A stretch of 64,000 bases of DNA from Pseudomonas sp. Bc-h (GTDB lineage Bacteria > Pseudomonadota > Gammaproteobacteria > Pseudomonadales > Pseudomonadaceae). Positions 44,626-53,352 of the stretch are shown one piece after another. The notes under the pieces were generated by a model. That model did no database searches. It was not told the DNA's origin and saw only the letters and a program-made list of their open reading frames with translations. The position numbers and the translations under genes are program-made. Where the stretch lies: NCBI RefSeq assembly GCF_002080045.1, contig NZ_MUIN01000010.1:186001-250000 (forward strand). The letters are read 5' to 3'. How positions within the stretch are numbered: position 1 is the first letter of the stretch; each line of letters opens with the position of its first letter.

Positions 44626-45043
44626 GATCCGTGTACGGGTAGCCGACTGGCAGAAAGATAACGCCGACATCCGGCGCATTCGCGAAGCCGTGTTCATCGC
44701 CGAGCAATCGGTACCGCCCGAACTGGAATGGGACGCTGAAGACGCAGGTGCCCTGCACTTCCTGGCACTGGAAGGTGACTATCCGATCGGCACCGCGCGC
44801 TTGCTGCCGGACGGTGAAATCGGTCGCCTGTCGGTACTCAAGGATTGGCGCGGGCTCAACGTCGGTGATGCACTGCTCAAGGCGGTGATCACCGAGGCGG
44901 AAAACCGTGATTTGAAGGAACAGAAACTCAGCGCTCAGGTGTACGCCACCGCGTTCTATGAGCGTTTTGATTTCACCGTGGTCAGCGAAGAGTTCCTCGA
45001 AGCCGGCCTGCCCCACGTCGACATGGTGCGCAACTCGCGCTGA
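44618..45043 (+). CDS. GNAT-family acetyltransferase
   Basis: This 141-residue cytoplasmic N-acetyltransferase is similar to E. coli ElaA/YjcF-type enzymes. The acetyl-CoA-binding region is IGRLSVLKDWRGLNVGDALLKAVI, and a late YERFDFTVVSEEFLEAGLPHVDM segment closes the fold. The substrate is unknown. ATG 44618 overlaps the roxA stop (ATGAATAA), so the two are translationally coupled; the pairing is common in pseudomonads. Confidence 0.9.
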   Translation: MNKIRVRVADWQKDNADIRRIREAVFIAEQSVPPELEWDAEDAGALHFLALEGDYPIGTARLLPDGEIGRLSVLKDWRGLNVGDALLKAVITEAENRDLKEQKLSAQVYATAFYERFDFTVVSEEFLEAGLPHVDMVRNSR

Positions 45044-45064
45044 ACCGCCATCAACGCGCATAGC

Positions 45065-45122
45065 GAACGCCCCGGTGGTCTTGCCTCAGCGACTATGCTG
45101 AAACGAGAACACCGGGGCGTTC
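45065..45122. repeat. Long perfect hairpin between genes
   Basis: A 13-bp perfect inverted repeat GAACGCCCCGGTG (45065-45077)/CACCGGGGCGTTC (45110-45122) encloses 32 nt with an inner CAGC/GCTG hairpin. CGCATA outside the arms is also matched (TATGCG). No T-run follows, so it is not a classic terminator. Confidence 0.7.
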
Positions 45123-45226
45123 TGCTGTATGCGATTCAATTTGGGCCTGTCCAGGCCGACAAACTGGCGAGCTGTTACCTTATAAACCTTGACGCCTTGA
45201 TGCCCCCTCCCGCGGAGATCACACCG

Positions 45227-46015
45227 ATGTCGTTACGTACCCTGCTCGCTTCAGTGCTGTTGGCTTGCAGCTTTACGGCCGTTGCCGCCACCGAAGTCAT
45301 TCCCCTCAACTACCGCACCAGCGACGACGTAATACCTGCCGTGAAGTCATTCCTGGGCAACGAAGGCAGCGTCAACGCCTACGGCAACAAACTGATCGTC
45401 AATGCAGAGCCAGGCAAGATCGACGAATTGCGCGACTTTCTGGCCCAGCTCGACACGGCCCCCAAGCGCCTGTTGATCAGCGTGGACACCAGCGACAACA
45501 GCATTCAAAGCGATCAGGGCTATTCCGTGAACGGCACCGTGCGCTCGCAAAATGGCAACGTCAGCGCCAACGGCCAGACACGCATCATCAACTACGGCAC
45601 CGCCAGCCGCGACGGCGGCGTCCAGCAGGTTCAGGCCAACGAGGGCACTCCGGCGCTGATTCAAGTGGGCCAGAGCGTGCCCATCACCGACGTACAGACC
45701 GATTCCTACGGCTATGCGCAGACCAACACTCAATACCGCAACGTGACCCGCGGCTTCTACGTGACAGCCAGTGTTACCGGCGACATCGTCCACCTGAGCA
45801 TCAGCACCAACAACGACCGCATGAGCCATCAACGCGCCGACGCGATCAAGGTGCAAAGCACGGACACCCAAGTCAGTGGCCGTCTCGGCGAGTGGATCAC
45901 CCTGGCAAGCGTCAGCGATCAGTCTCGTGCCGACGAACAAGGCATCGCGCGACGTTATTCCACTCAAGGTCGTGATGACATGACCTTGCGCGTAAAAGTC
46001 GACAGCCTCGATTGA
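45227..46015 (+). CDS. Exported secretin-N-like protein
   Basis: This 262-residue protein has a signal peptide (ending AVAATE near residue 22). It is followed by a secretin short-domain pattern: VIPLNYRTSDDVIPAVKSFLGNEGSVNAYGNKLIVNAEP then IDELRDFLAQLD, as in NolW/secretin N domains. A Ser/Gln-rich stretch and a beta-rich C-terminal part follow. It lacks a full secretin pore, so it is probably periplasmic or outer-membrane attached and may act in assembly. The gene stands alone; start ATG 45227 has CGGAGA upstream. Function is unknown. Confidence 0.8.
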   Translation: MSLRTLLASVLLACSFTAVAATEVIPLNYRTSDDVIPAVKSFLGNEGSVNAYGNKLIVNAEPGKIDELRDFLAQLDTAPKRLLISVDTSDNSIQSDQGYSVNGTVRSQNGNVSANGQTRIINYGTASRDGGVQQVQANEGTPALIQVGQSVPITDVQTDSYGYAQTNTQYRNVTRGFYVTASVTGDIVHLSISTNNDRMSHQRADAIKVQSTDTQVSGRLGEWITLASVSDQSRADEQGIARRYSTQGRDDMTLRVKVDSLD

Positions 46016-46037
46016 ACCCACATCAACGCCCCACTGT

Positions 46038-46103
46038 GTAGCAATCCGGCTTGACGGCGGTGACGCATCAAGATCGCCACCATCGGCAAGCCATGCTGCC
46101 GCA
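46038..46103. repeat. Degenerate REPIN
   Basis: The arms GTAGCAATCCGGCTTGACGG and CATCGGCAAGCCATGCTGCC are mutated relatives of the elements at 22060 and 31957. Confidence 0.6.
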
Positions 46104-46135
46104 GACGTCCCCACACCCGCTGGCCAAACAAATGA

Positions 46136-46159
46136 TGTAGTGCCAGATTTTCCACTACA
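46136..46159. promoter_or_regulatory. TGTAGT-N12-ACTACA palindrome
   Basis: A perfect 6-bp (8-bp with flanks, ATGTAGTG/CACTACAT) inverted repeat lies about 430 bp upstream of aceA. The half-sites match those I remember for the RpiR-family regulator RccR, which controls aceA in Pseudomonas; the spacer differs. Confidence 0.5.
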
Positions 46160-46258
46160 TAGCCCCTCCCTGTCCGTGACCGCCCAGTCCTGTAGCGGCT
46201 TTGCGGTATCAGTACCTTCGAGCCCGAAACTGACTGACGGGTCGTATTAGACAAAAAA

Positions 46259-46284
46259 TGTAGTACAGCAAAATAAGCACTACA
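46259..46284. promoter_or_regulatory. TGTAGT-N14-ACTACA palindrome
   Basis: This is the second copy of the same half-sites, about 300 bp upstream of aceA, inside A/T-rich sequence likely to hold the promoter. Confidence 0.55.
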
Positions 46285-46585
46285 AAATGTTTGACGAGGC
46301 AAAAATGTCGAGGCATGATGGCCTCGCTCCCACTGATTGGAGGTTTTTTGCAAAAAGCCTCAGAATCGTGCTCGAACTCAACCAGATTGAGCATATTCGC
46401 GTCTTTTCCGCCCAAAAGGCAGCGTCATCGCATCACCATCGTGACCGCGAAAAATACCCAGGTTTGAACGCAATGCTTTCCGATTCAGTGAGCAGCCATA
46501 AGTGCGCCCTTGAGAAACCCCAGGCACCGGCTGGACAAGAGCTTTCACCTCAAGACCCACAAGACAATGCGACGAGGTTTACCCC

Positions 46586-47911
46586 ATGGCACTGACACGC
46601 GAACAACAAATTGCAGCCATCGAGAAAGACTGGGCCGAGAATCCACGCTGGAAAGGCGTGACCCGCACCTACTCCGCTGCTGACGTCGTCCGCCTGCGTG
46701 GCTCGATCCAGCCTGAACACACGTTTGCCAAACTGGGCGCTGAAAAGCTGTGGAATCTGGTCACTCAGGGCGCCAAGCCGTCCTTCCGTCCCGACAAGGA
46801 TTTCGTCAATTGCATGGGTGCCCTGACCGGCGGCCAGGCCGTTCAACAGGTCAAGGCCGGCATCCAGGCAATCTACCTGTCTGGCTGGCAAGTCGCCGCG
46901 GACAACAACTCCGCCGAGTCGATGTACCCAGACCAGTCGCTGTACCCGGTGGATTCGGTTCCAACCGTGGTCAAGCGCATCAACAACTCGTTCCGTCGCG
47001 CTGACCAGATCCAGTGGAAAGCCGGCAAAAATCCGGGCGACGAAGGCTACATCGACTACTTCGCACCGATCGTGGCTGACGCTGAAGCAGGCTTCGGCGG
47101 CGTACTGAACGCCTATGAACTGATGAAGAGCATGATCGAGGCAGGCGCTGCCGGCGTGCACTTCGAAGACCAACTGGCCTCGGTGAAAAAATGCGGTCAC
47201 ATGGGCGGCAAGGTTCTGGTGCCGACCCAGGAAGCCGTTCAGAAGCTGGTGGCTGCGCGTCTGGCGGCTGACGTCGCTGGCGTACCGACCATTATTCTGG
47301 CCCGTACGGACGCCAACGCGGCAGACCTTCTGACCTCGGATTGCGATCCATACGATCAGCCGTTCGTAACAGGCACTCGTACTCCGGAAGGTTTCTATAA
47401 AGTGCGCGCCGGTCTGGACCAGGCCATCGCTCGCGGCCTGGCCTATGCGCCATACGCCGACCTGATCTGGTGCGAAACCGCCAAGCCGGATCTGGACGAA
47501 GCGCGTCGCTTCGCTGAAGCGATCAAGAAGGAATACCCGGACCAGCTGCTGTCGTACAACTGCTCGCCATCGTTCAACTGGAAAAAGAACCTGGACGACG
47601 CAACCATCGCCAAATTCCAGCGCGAGCTGTCGGCAATGGGCTACAAGCACCAGTTCATCACCCTGGCGGGTATCCACAACATGTGGCACAGCATGTTCAA
47701 CCTGGCGCACGACTACGCCCGCAACGACATGACCGCCTACGTGAAGCTGCAAGAGCAGGAGTTCGCCGACGCGGCCAAGGGCTACACATTCGTGGCGCAC
47801 CAACAGGAAGTCGGCACCGGCTACTTCGACGACATGACCACCGTGATTCAGGGTGGCAAGTCCTCGGTCACCGCCCTGACCGGCTCCACCGAAGAAGAGC
47901 AATTTCACTGA
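46586..47911 (+). CDS. aceA: Isocitrate lyase
   Basis: This 441-residue glyoxylate-shunt enzyme splits isocitrate to succinate and glyoxylate, needed on acetate and fatty acids. The catalytic loop KKCGHMGGKVL is intact, and substrate-binding SPSFNW and the metal-binding DADAEAGFGG-type region (VADAEAGFGG) are present. The 570-bp upstream gap carries a degenerate REPIN and two TGTAGT palindromes. It competes with Icd and Idh for substrate. A terminator follows. Confidence 0.97.
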   Translation: MALTREQQIAAIEKDWAENPRWKGVTRTYSAADVVRLRGSIQPEHTFAKLGAEKLWNLVTQGAKPSFRPDKDFVNCMGALTGGQAVQQVKAGIQAIYLSGWQVAADNNSAESMYPDQSLYPVDSVPTVVKRINNSFRRADQIQWKAGKNPGDEGYIDYFAPIVADAEAGFGGVLNAYELMKSMIEAGAAGVHFEDQLASVKKCGHMGGKVLVPTQEAVQKLVAARLAADVAGVPTIILARTDANAADLLTSDCDPYDQPFVTGTRTPEGFYKVRAGLDQAIARGLAYAPYADLIWCETAKPDLDEARRFAEAIKKEYPDQLLSYNCSPSFNWKKNLDDATIAKFQRELSAMGYKHQFITLAGIHNMWHSMFNLAHDYARNDMTAYVKLQEQEFADAAKGYTFVAHQQEVGTGYFDDMTTVIQGGKSSVTALTGSTEEEQFH

Positions 47912-47932
47912 GTCCTGTGATTTCAGCTCCAG

Positions 47933-47959
47933 ACAAGGCCGCCTTCGGGCGGCCTTTGT
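47933..47959 (+). terminator. Terminator of aceA
   Basis: Stem AAGGCCGCC-TTCG-GGCGGCCTT, then TGT; weak T-run. Confidence 0.8.
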
Positions 47960-48124
47960 CATCGCGCATTTAATAACCTACATATTCAGTCAACTATTCG
48001 CCGATAGACGTCTCGAATCGACCCACGAAAGTTAATTAATCCTGCTGCCTAATTACTCTTCATTTGACGCCCGCTGTAATGCCAACTTCGTCACTTTCCC
48101 GTGACATGAGCAAAACCCTCTTTC

Positions 48125-48145
48125 AAATGATATTAATTATCATTT
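48125..48145. promoter_or_regulatory. Fur-box-like palindrome upstream of nuoA
   Basis: A perfect 21-bp palindrome AAATGATA-N5-TATCATTT lies 254 bp before the nuoA start. Its core fits the 15-bp Fur consensus TGATAATnATTATCA at 14 positions. It sits in the most A/T-rich stretch of the core region. Iron-dependent control of complex I, or of an unseen small RNA, is an inference. Confidence 0.6.
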
Positions 48146-48398
48146 AACCCGCATCACTTTCATTACCGAACGCACGAAACATAATTAACGAAAACGGCCG
48201 TAATGCCCGTGCGGCGCGGCCCCGCGCACCGAAACCGTGACTTGGCTCATTAATCCTGTGAATAAATTTGATGTAGAAAATTTACTTGCCCTTCTTTTGC
48301 ACATAAAATCCCGGAATTGATCGCACTGCGACATATCGTCACTGCTTCTACTTCTTTTCAAGCTCAGAGACCTTTGCTCTCTGTTAAGGACTGCCAGC

Positions 48399-48812
48399 AT
48401 GCCCGAATCGACAGGTCTGATTGCCCACAACTGGGGCTTCGCCATTTTCCTTTTGGGCGTCATCGGCCTCTGCGCCTTCATGCTCGGTCTCTCCAGCCTG
48501 CTCGGTTCCAAAGCCTGGGGCCGCAGCAAAAACGAACCGTTCGAATCCGGCATGCTGCCTACAGGCGGCGCCCGCCTGCGGCTCTCGGCAAAATTCTATC
48601 TGGTCGCGATGCTGTTCGTGATTTTCGATATTGAAGCCCTCTTTCTGTACGCCTGGTCTGTGTCCGTCCGCGAAAGCGGCTGGACCGGCTTCGCCGAAGC
48701 TCTCGTTTTCATAGCAATTCTGTTGGCAGGTCTTGTCTACCTATGGCGTGTAGGGGCGCTCGATTGGGCTCCCGTAGGTCGTCGTACTCGGCAGGCGAAG
48801 CTAAAACAATGA
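48399..48812 (+). CDS. nuoA: Complex I subunit NuoA
   Basis: This 137-residue membrane subunit has three membrane segments and the family signature FYLVAMLFVIFDIEALFLYAW, whose acidic residues face the quinone/proton path. It starts with ATG 48399 after TTAAGGA. It is the first of thirteen genes (nuoA, B, CD, E-N) on one strand that encode NADH:quinone oxidoreductase, which passes electrons from NADH to ubiquinone and pumps protons. Confidence 0.97.
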   Translation: MPESTGLIAHNWGFAIFLLGVIGLCAFMLGLSSLLGSKAWGRSKNEPFESGMLPTGGARLRLSAKFYLVAMLFVIFDIEALFLYAWSVSVRESGWTGFAEALVFIAILLAGLVYLWRVGALDWAPVGRRTRQAKLKQ

Positions 48813-48822
48813 GGCTTTGGCA

Positions 48823-49497
48823 ATGCAATACAATCTCACCAGGATCGACCCTGATGCTCCTAACGAGCAGTACCCCATCGGCGAACGGGAAACCGTCTCC
48901 GATCCGTTAGAGGATCAAGTCCACAAAAACATCTTCATGGGCAAGCTCGAGGACGTACTGAGCGGTGCTGTCAATTGGGGTCGCAAGAACTCCCTTTGGC
49001 CGTACAACTTCGGTCTGTCGTGCTGCTACGTGGAAATGACCACCGCCTTCACGGCGCCCCACGATATCGCGCGCTTTGGCGCCGAGGTTATCCGGGCATC
49101 GCCGCGTCAGGCGGATTTCATGGTTATCGCCGGTACCTGCTTCATCAAGATGGCGCCCATCATCCAGCGTCTGTATGAGCAAATGCTCGAGCCTAAATGG
49201 GTCATTTCCATGGGTTCGTGCGCCAACTCCGGTGGCATGTACGACATCTACTCTGTGGTTCAGGGCGTGGACAAGTTCCTGCCTGTGGATGTTTACGTGC
49301 CCGGCTGCCCGCCCCGCCCAGAGGCATTCTTGCAAGGCCTGATGCTGTTGCAGGAATCCATTGGCCAGGAGCGTCGCCCTCTTTCCTGGGTCGTCGGCGA
49401 CCAAGGCGTTTATCGCGCCGAGATGCCGTCGCAGAAGGAACAGCGCCGCGAACAGCGAATCGCAGTGACCAATCTGCGCAGCCCCGACGAAGTCTGA
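48823..49497 (+). CDS. nuoB: Complex I subunit NuoB
   Basis: This 224-residue peripheral-arm subunit holds cluster N2, the last iron-sulfur centre before quinone. Cluster ligands are visible in GLSCCYVEM (tandem Cys), AGTCFIKM-type segment, and the pair GSCANSGG and PGCPPRPE. It starts at ATG 48823, two codons inside a TTG-started frame, 10 bp after nuoA. Confidence 0.97.
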   Translation: MQYNLTRIDPDAPNEQYPIGERETVSDPLEDQVHKNIFMGKLEDVLSGAVNWGRKNSLWPYNFGLSCCYVEMTTAFTAPHDIARFGAEVIRASPRQADFMVIAGTCFIKMAPIIQRLYEQMLEPKWVISMGSCANSGGMYDIYSVVQGVDKFLPVDVYVPGCPPRPEAFLQGLMLLQESIGQERRPLSWVVGDQGVYRAEMPSQKEQRREQRIAVTNLRSPDEV

Positions 49498-49570
49498 TCC
49501 AGTTTTCTTTTACAAAAAGAAGCCTGAGCCTGGATTCATTCTGTACGTTGACCGATAGCGATCGAGACCT

Positions 49571-51352
49571 ATGACTGCAGACACCGCTCTGTACATCCCG
49601 CCCTACAAGGCTGACGACCAAGACGTCGTCGTTGAACTACACAACCGTTTTGGCGCAGAGGCCTTCACCGCCCAATCCACCGTCACTGGCATGCCAGTGC
49701 TGTGGGTCGCCCGTGCAAAACTGTTCGAGATCCTGACGTTCCTGCGCAACGTGCCCAAGCCGTACTCGATGCTGTACGACCTGCACGGTGTGGACGAGCG
49801 CCTGCGTACCAAGCGCCGTGGCTTGCCGGACGCAGATTTCACCGTGTTCTACCACCTGCTGTCGGTAGAGCGTAATAGTGACGTGATGATCAAGGTCGCC
49901 TTGTCCGAGGGCGACCTCAGCGTACCGACCATCACCAGCATCTGGCCGAACGCCAACTGGTACGAGCGTGAAGTGTGGGACATGTTCGGGATCGACTTCC
50001 CGGGCCACCCGCACCTCTCGCGTATCATGATGCCGCCGACCTGGGAAGGTCACCCGCTGCGCAAGGACTACCCTGCCCGCGCCACTGAATTCGACCCGTA
50101 CAGCCTGACGCTGGCCAAACAGCAACTGGAAGAAGAAGCCGCGCGCTTCCGTCCGGAAGACTGGGGCATGAAGCGTTCCGGCACCAACGAGGACTACATG
50201 TTCCTCAACCTGGGGCCGAACCACCCTTCGGCTCACGGTGCGTTCCGTATCGTGCTGCAGCTGGACGGTGAGGAGATCGTCGACTGCGTCCCGGACATCG
50301 GTTACCACCACCGTGGCGCCGAGAAGATGGCCGAACGTCAGTCCTGGCACAGCTTCATTCCGTACACCGACCGTATCGACTACCTAGGCGGGGTGATGAA
50401 CAACCTGCCGTACGTGCTCTCGGTCGAGAAGCTGGCCGGTATCAAGGTGCCCGAGAAGGTCGACGTCATCCGCATCATGATGGCCGAGTTCTTCCGCATC
50501 ACCAGCCACCTGCTGTTCCTGGGTACCTACATTCAGGACGTGGGCGCAATGACCCCGGTGTTCTTCACTTTCACCGACCGGCAGAAAGCCTACACGGTGA
50601 TCGAAGCCATCACCGGTTTCCGCCTGCACCCGGCCTGGTACCGCATCGGTGGGGTTGCACACGACCTGCCGCGCGGCTGGGAAAAACTGGTCAAGGACTT
50701 CGTCGAATGGCTGCCAAAGCGCCTGGACGAATACACCAAGGCCGCCCTGCAGAACAGCATCCTCAAGGGTCGTACCATCGGCGTCGCCGCCTACAACACC
50801 AAAGAAGCCCTGGAATGGGGCGTCACCGGTGCAGGCCTGCGTTCCACCGGTTGCGACTTCGACCTGCGCAAGGCACGTCCTTACTCCGGTTACGAGAACT
50901 TCGAATTCGAAGTGCCGCTGGCCGTCAATGGCGATGCCTATGATCGCTGCATGGTCCGCGTCGAAGAGATGCGCCAGAGCATCAAGATCATCGACCAGTG
51001 CATGCGCAACATGCCGGAAGGCCCGTACAAGGCGGATCACCCGCTGACCACGCCGCCGCCCAAAGAGCGCACGCTGCAGCACATCGAAACCTTGATCACG
51101 CACTTCCTGCAAGTTTCGTGGGGCCCGGTCATGCCGGCCAACGAATCCTTCCAGATGATCGAAGCGACCAAGGGCATCAACAGTTATTACCTGACGAGCG
51201 ACGGCGGCACCATGAGCTACCGTACCCGGATTCGCACCCCAAGCTATCCACACCTGCAGCAGATCCCTTCGGTGATCAAAGGCAGCATGGTCGCGGACTT
51301 GATCGCGTACCTGGGTAGTATCGACTTCGTTATGGCCGACGTGGACCGCTAA
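49571..51352 (+). CDS. nuoCD: Fused complex I subunit NuoCD
   Basis: This 593-residue protein joins NuoC (about 1-180; WYEREVWDMFGIDFPGHPHLSRIMMP) and NuoD (about 200-593; NLGPNHPSAHGAFRIVLQLDGE, GYHHRGAEKMAE) in one chain, as in E. coli and other gammaproteobacteria. NuoD forms much of the quinone pocket with NuoB; its conserved GPNHPSAHG His lies there. A 73-bp gap precedes it, larger than most in the operon. Confidence 0.98.
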   Translation: MTADTALYIPPYKADDQDVVVELHNRFGAEAFTAQSTVTGMPVLWVARAKLFEILTFLRNVPKPYSMLYDLHGVDERLRTKRRGLPDADFTVFYHLLSVERNSDVMIKVALSEGDLSVPTITSIWPNANWYEREVWDMFGIDFPGHPHLSRIMMPPTWEGHPLRKDYPARATEFDPYSLTLAKQQLEEEAARFRPEDWGMKRSGTNEDYMFLNLGPNHPSAHGAFRIVLQLDGEEIVDCVPDIGYHHRGAEKMAERQSWHSFIPYTDRIDYLGGVMNNLPYVLSVEKLAGIKVPEKVDVIRIMMAEFFRITSHLLFLGTYIQDVGAMTPVFFTFTDRQKAYTVIEAITGFRLHPAWYRIGGVAHDLPRGWEKLVKDFVEWLPKRLDEYTKAALQNSILKGRTIGVAAYNTKEALEWGVTGAGLRSTGCDFDLRKARPYSGYENFEFEVPLAVNGDAYDRCMVRVEEMRQSIKIIDQCMRNMPEGPYKADHPLTTPPPKERTLQHIETLITHFLQVSWGPVMPANESFQMIEATKGINSYYLTSDGGTMSYRTRIRTPSYPHLQQIPSVIKGSMVADLIAYLGSIDFVMADVDR

Positions 51353-51354
51353 GC

Positions 51355-51852
51355 ATGAACAGCACGCTTATCCAGACAGACCGTTTCGCCTTGAGCGAAT
51401 CCGAGCGCTCGGCCATCGAGCACGAAATGCATCACTACGAGGACCCGCGCGCGGCGTCCATCGAAGCCCTGAAAATCGTTCAGAAGGAGCGCGGCTGGGT
51501 GCCGGACGGCGCCATCTACGCGATCAGCGAAGTCCTGGGCATCCCCGCCAGCGACGTTGAAGGCGTGGCCACGTTCTACAGCCAGATCTTCCGCCAGCCG
51601 GTCGGCCGTCACATCATCCGTGTCTGCAACAGCATGGTCTGCTTCATCGCCGGTCACGAAGACATCGTCGGCGAGATTCAGAGCAAGCTCGGCATCGGCC
51701 TGGGTCAGACCACTGCCGACGGCCGCTTCACGCTGCTGCCGGCCTGCTGCCTGGGCAACTGCGACAAGGCACCGGCGGTCATGATCGACGACGATACTTT
51801 CGGCAATCTGCAGCCTGCTGGCGTTGCCCAGTTGCTGGAGGGTTACGTATGA
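51355..51852 (+). CDS. nuoE: Complex I subunit NuoE
   Basis: This 165-residue thioredoxin-fold subunit carries the N1a [2Fe-2S] cluster. The ligands are CNSMVC and CCLGNC. It lies 2 bp after nuoCD and overlaps nuoF by 4 nt (ATGA). With NuoF and NuoG it makes the NADH-dehydrogenase module. Confidence 0.97.
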   Translation: MNSTLIQTDRFALSESERSAIEHEMHHYEDPRAASIEALKIVQKERGWVPDGAIYAISEVLGIPASDVEGVATFYSQIFRQPVGRHIIRVCNSMVCFIAGHEDIVGEIQSKLGIGLGQTTADGRFTLLPACCLGNCDKAPAVMIDDDTFGNLQPAGVAQLLEGYV

Positions 51853-53213
51853 CCATCACATCCTTCGGCCCGGCCAACCTGATCACCCGTACCCCGGAAA
51901 CCCATCCGCTGACCTGGCGTCTGCGCGATGACGGCGAGCCGGTGTGGTTCGACGAATACGTTGCCAAAGACGGCTATGCCGCTGCCCGCAAGGCCTTCGC
52001 CCAGCAATCGCCTGACGAAATCGTGCAGTCGGTCAAGGACTCCGGTCTCAAGGGTCGTGGCGGCGCAGGCTTCCCCACTGGTGTGAAGTGGGGCCTGATG
52101 CCCAAAGACGAATCCCTGAACATCCGCTACCTGCTGTGCAACGCGGACGAGATGGAGCCGAATACCTGGAAAGACCGCATGCTGATGGAGCAGCTGCCCC
52201 ATCTGCTGGTGGAAGGCATGCTGATCAGTGCTCGCGCATTGAAAGCCTACCGCGGCTACATCTTCCTGCGTGGCGAGTACGTCACCGCCGCCAAGCACCT
52301 GAACCGCGCCGTGGCCGAAGCCAAGGCCGCAGGCCTGTTGGGCAAGAACATCCTGGGCACCGGTTTCGATTTCGAACTGTTCGTCCACACCGGCGCCGGG
52401 CGTTACATCTGCGGTGAAGAAACCGCACTGATCAACTCCCTCGAAGGCCGCCGCGCCAACCCACGCTCCAAGCCGCCCTTCCCTGCCGCCGTTGGCGTGT
52501 GGGGCAAGCCGACTTGCGTGAACAACGTCGAAACCCTGTGCAACGTCCCTGCAATCGTCAACAACGGCAACGACTGGTACAAGTCGCTCGCCCGTGAAGG
52601 CAGCGAAGACCACGGCACCAAGCTGATGGGCTTCTCCGGCAAGGTGAAGAACCCAGGGCTGTGGGAGCTGCCGTTCGGCCTGCCCGCTCGTGAGTTGTTC
52701 GAAGACTACGCTGGCGGGATGCGCGACGGTTACAAGCTCAAGTGCTGGCAGCCAGGCGGCGCCGGCACCGGTTTCCTGTTGCCCGAGCACCTCGACTGCC
52801 AGTTCTATGCCGGCGGCGTGGCCAAGGTCGGCACCCGGATGGGTACGGGCCTGGCGATGGCGGTGGACGACAAGGTCAACATGGTGTCGATGATGCGCAA
52901 CCTGGAAGAGTTCTTCTCCCAGGAATCGTGCGGTTTCTGCACTCCTTGCCGCGATGGCCTGCCATGGAGCGTCAAGATCCTGCGCGCCATCGAGAAAGGC
53001 CAGGGCCAACCGGGGGATATCGAGACGCTGCTGGGGTTGGTCAACTTCCTCGGCCCAGGCAAGACCTTCTGCGCTCACGCACCGGGCGCCGTGGAACCTC
53101 TGGGCAGCGCGATCAAGTACTTCCGCTCGGAATTCGAGGCAGGCATCGCACCGGCAGCACATGCGACAGCAGGCCTTGTCCCAGGCAAAGCGCCAACGAT
53201 AGTCGGCGCATAA
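51849..53213 (+). CDS. nuoF: Complex I subunit NuoF
   Basis: This 454-residue subunit binds NADH and FMN and holds the N3 [4Fe-4S] cluster. The NADH loop is GLKGRGGAGFPTGVKW, the FMN site is in CNADEMEPNTWKDR, and cluster ligands are in SCGFCTPCRDG plus a later TFCAHAPG. It is followed by a 139-bp gap before nuoG, the longest inside the operon. Confidence 0.97.
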   Translation: MTITSFGPANLITRTPETHPLTWRLRDDGEPVWFDEYVAKDGYAAARKAFAQQSPDEIVQSVKDSGLKGRGGAGFPTGVKWGLMPKDESLNIRYLLCNADEMEPNTWKDRMLMEQLPHLLVEGMLISARALKAYRGYIFLRGEYVTAAKHLNRAVAEAKAAGLLGKNILGTGFDFELFVHTGAGRYICGEETALINSLEGRRANPRSKPPFPAAVGVWGKPTCVNNVETLCNVPAIVNNGNDWYKSLAREGSEDHGTKLMGFSGKVKNPGLWELPFGLPARELFEDYAGGMRDGYKLKCWQPGGAGTGFLLPEHLDCQFYAGGVAKVGTRMGTGLAMAVDDKVNMVSMMRNLEEFFSQESCGFCTPCRDGLPWSVKILRAIEKGQGQPGDIETLLGLVNFLGPGKTFCAHAPGAVEPLGSAIKYFRSEFEAGIAPAAHATAGLVPGKAPTIVGA

Positions 53214-53352
53214 AAAGACTGACCGGTCGATAAGCCCACAAGGCCTGTCGACCTTTGCCCCGGTTGCGCCTCACTGGCTGTTTGAACCGTGGCAGCACCG
53301 AGATTCCATTAGCCACGCCCGCTGACACCGGGCCAACGAAGAACTTTGAACC

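Noticed and set aside
46287..46595. 102-codon open frame before aceA
   Set aside because: It overlaps the aceA start and contains the aceA leader; no upstream site or family.
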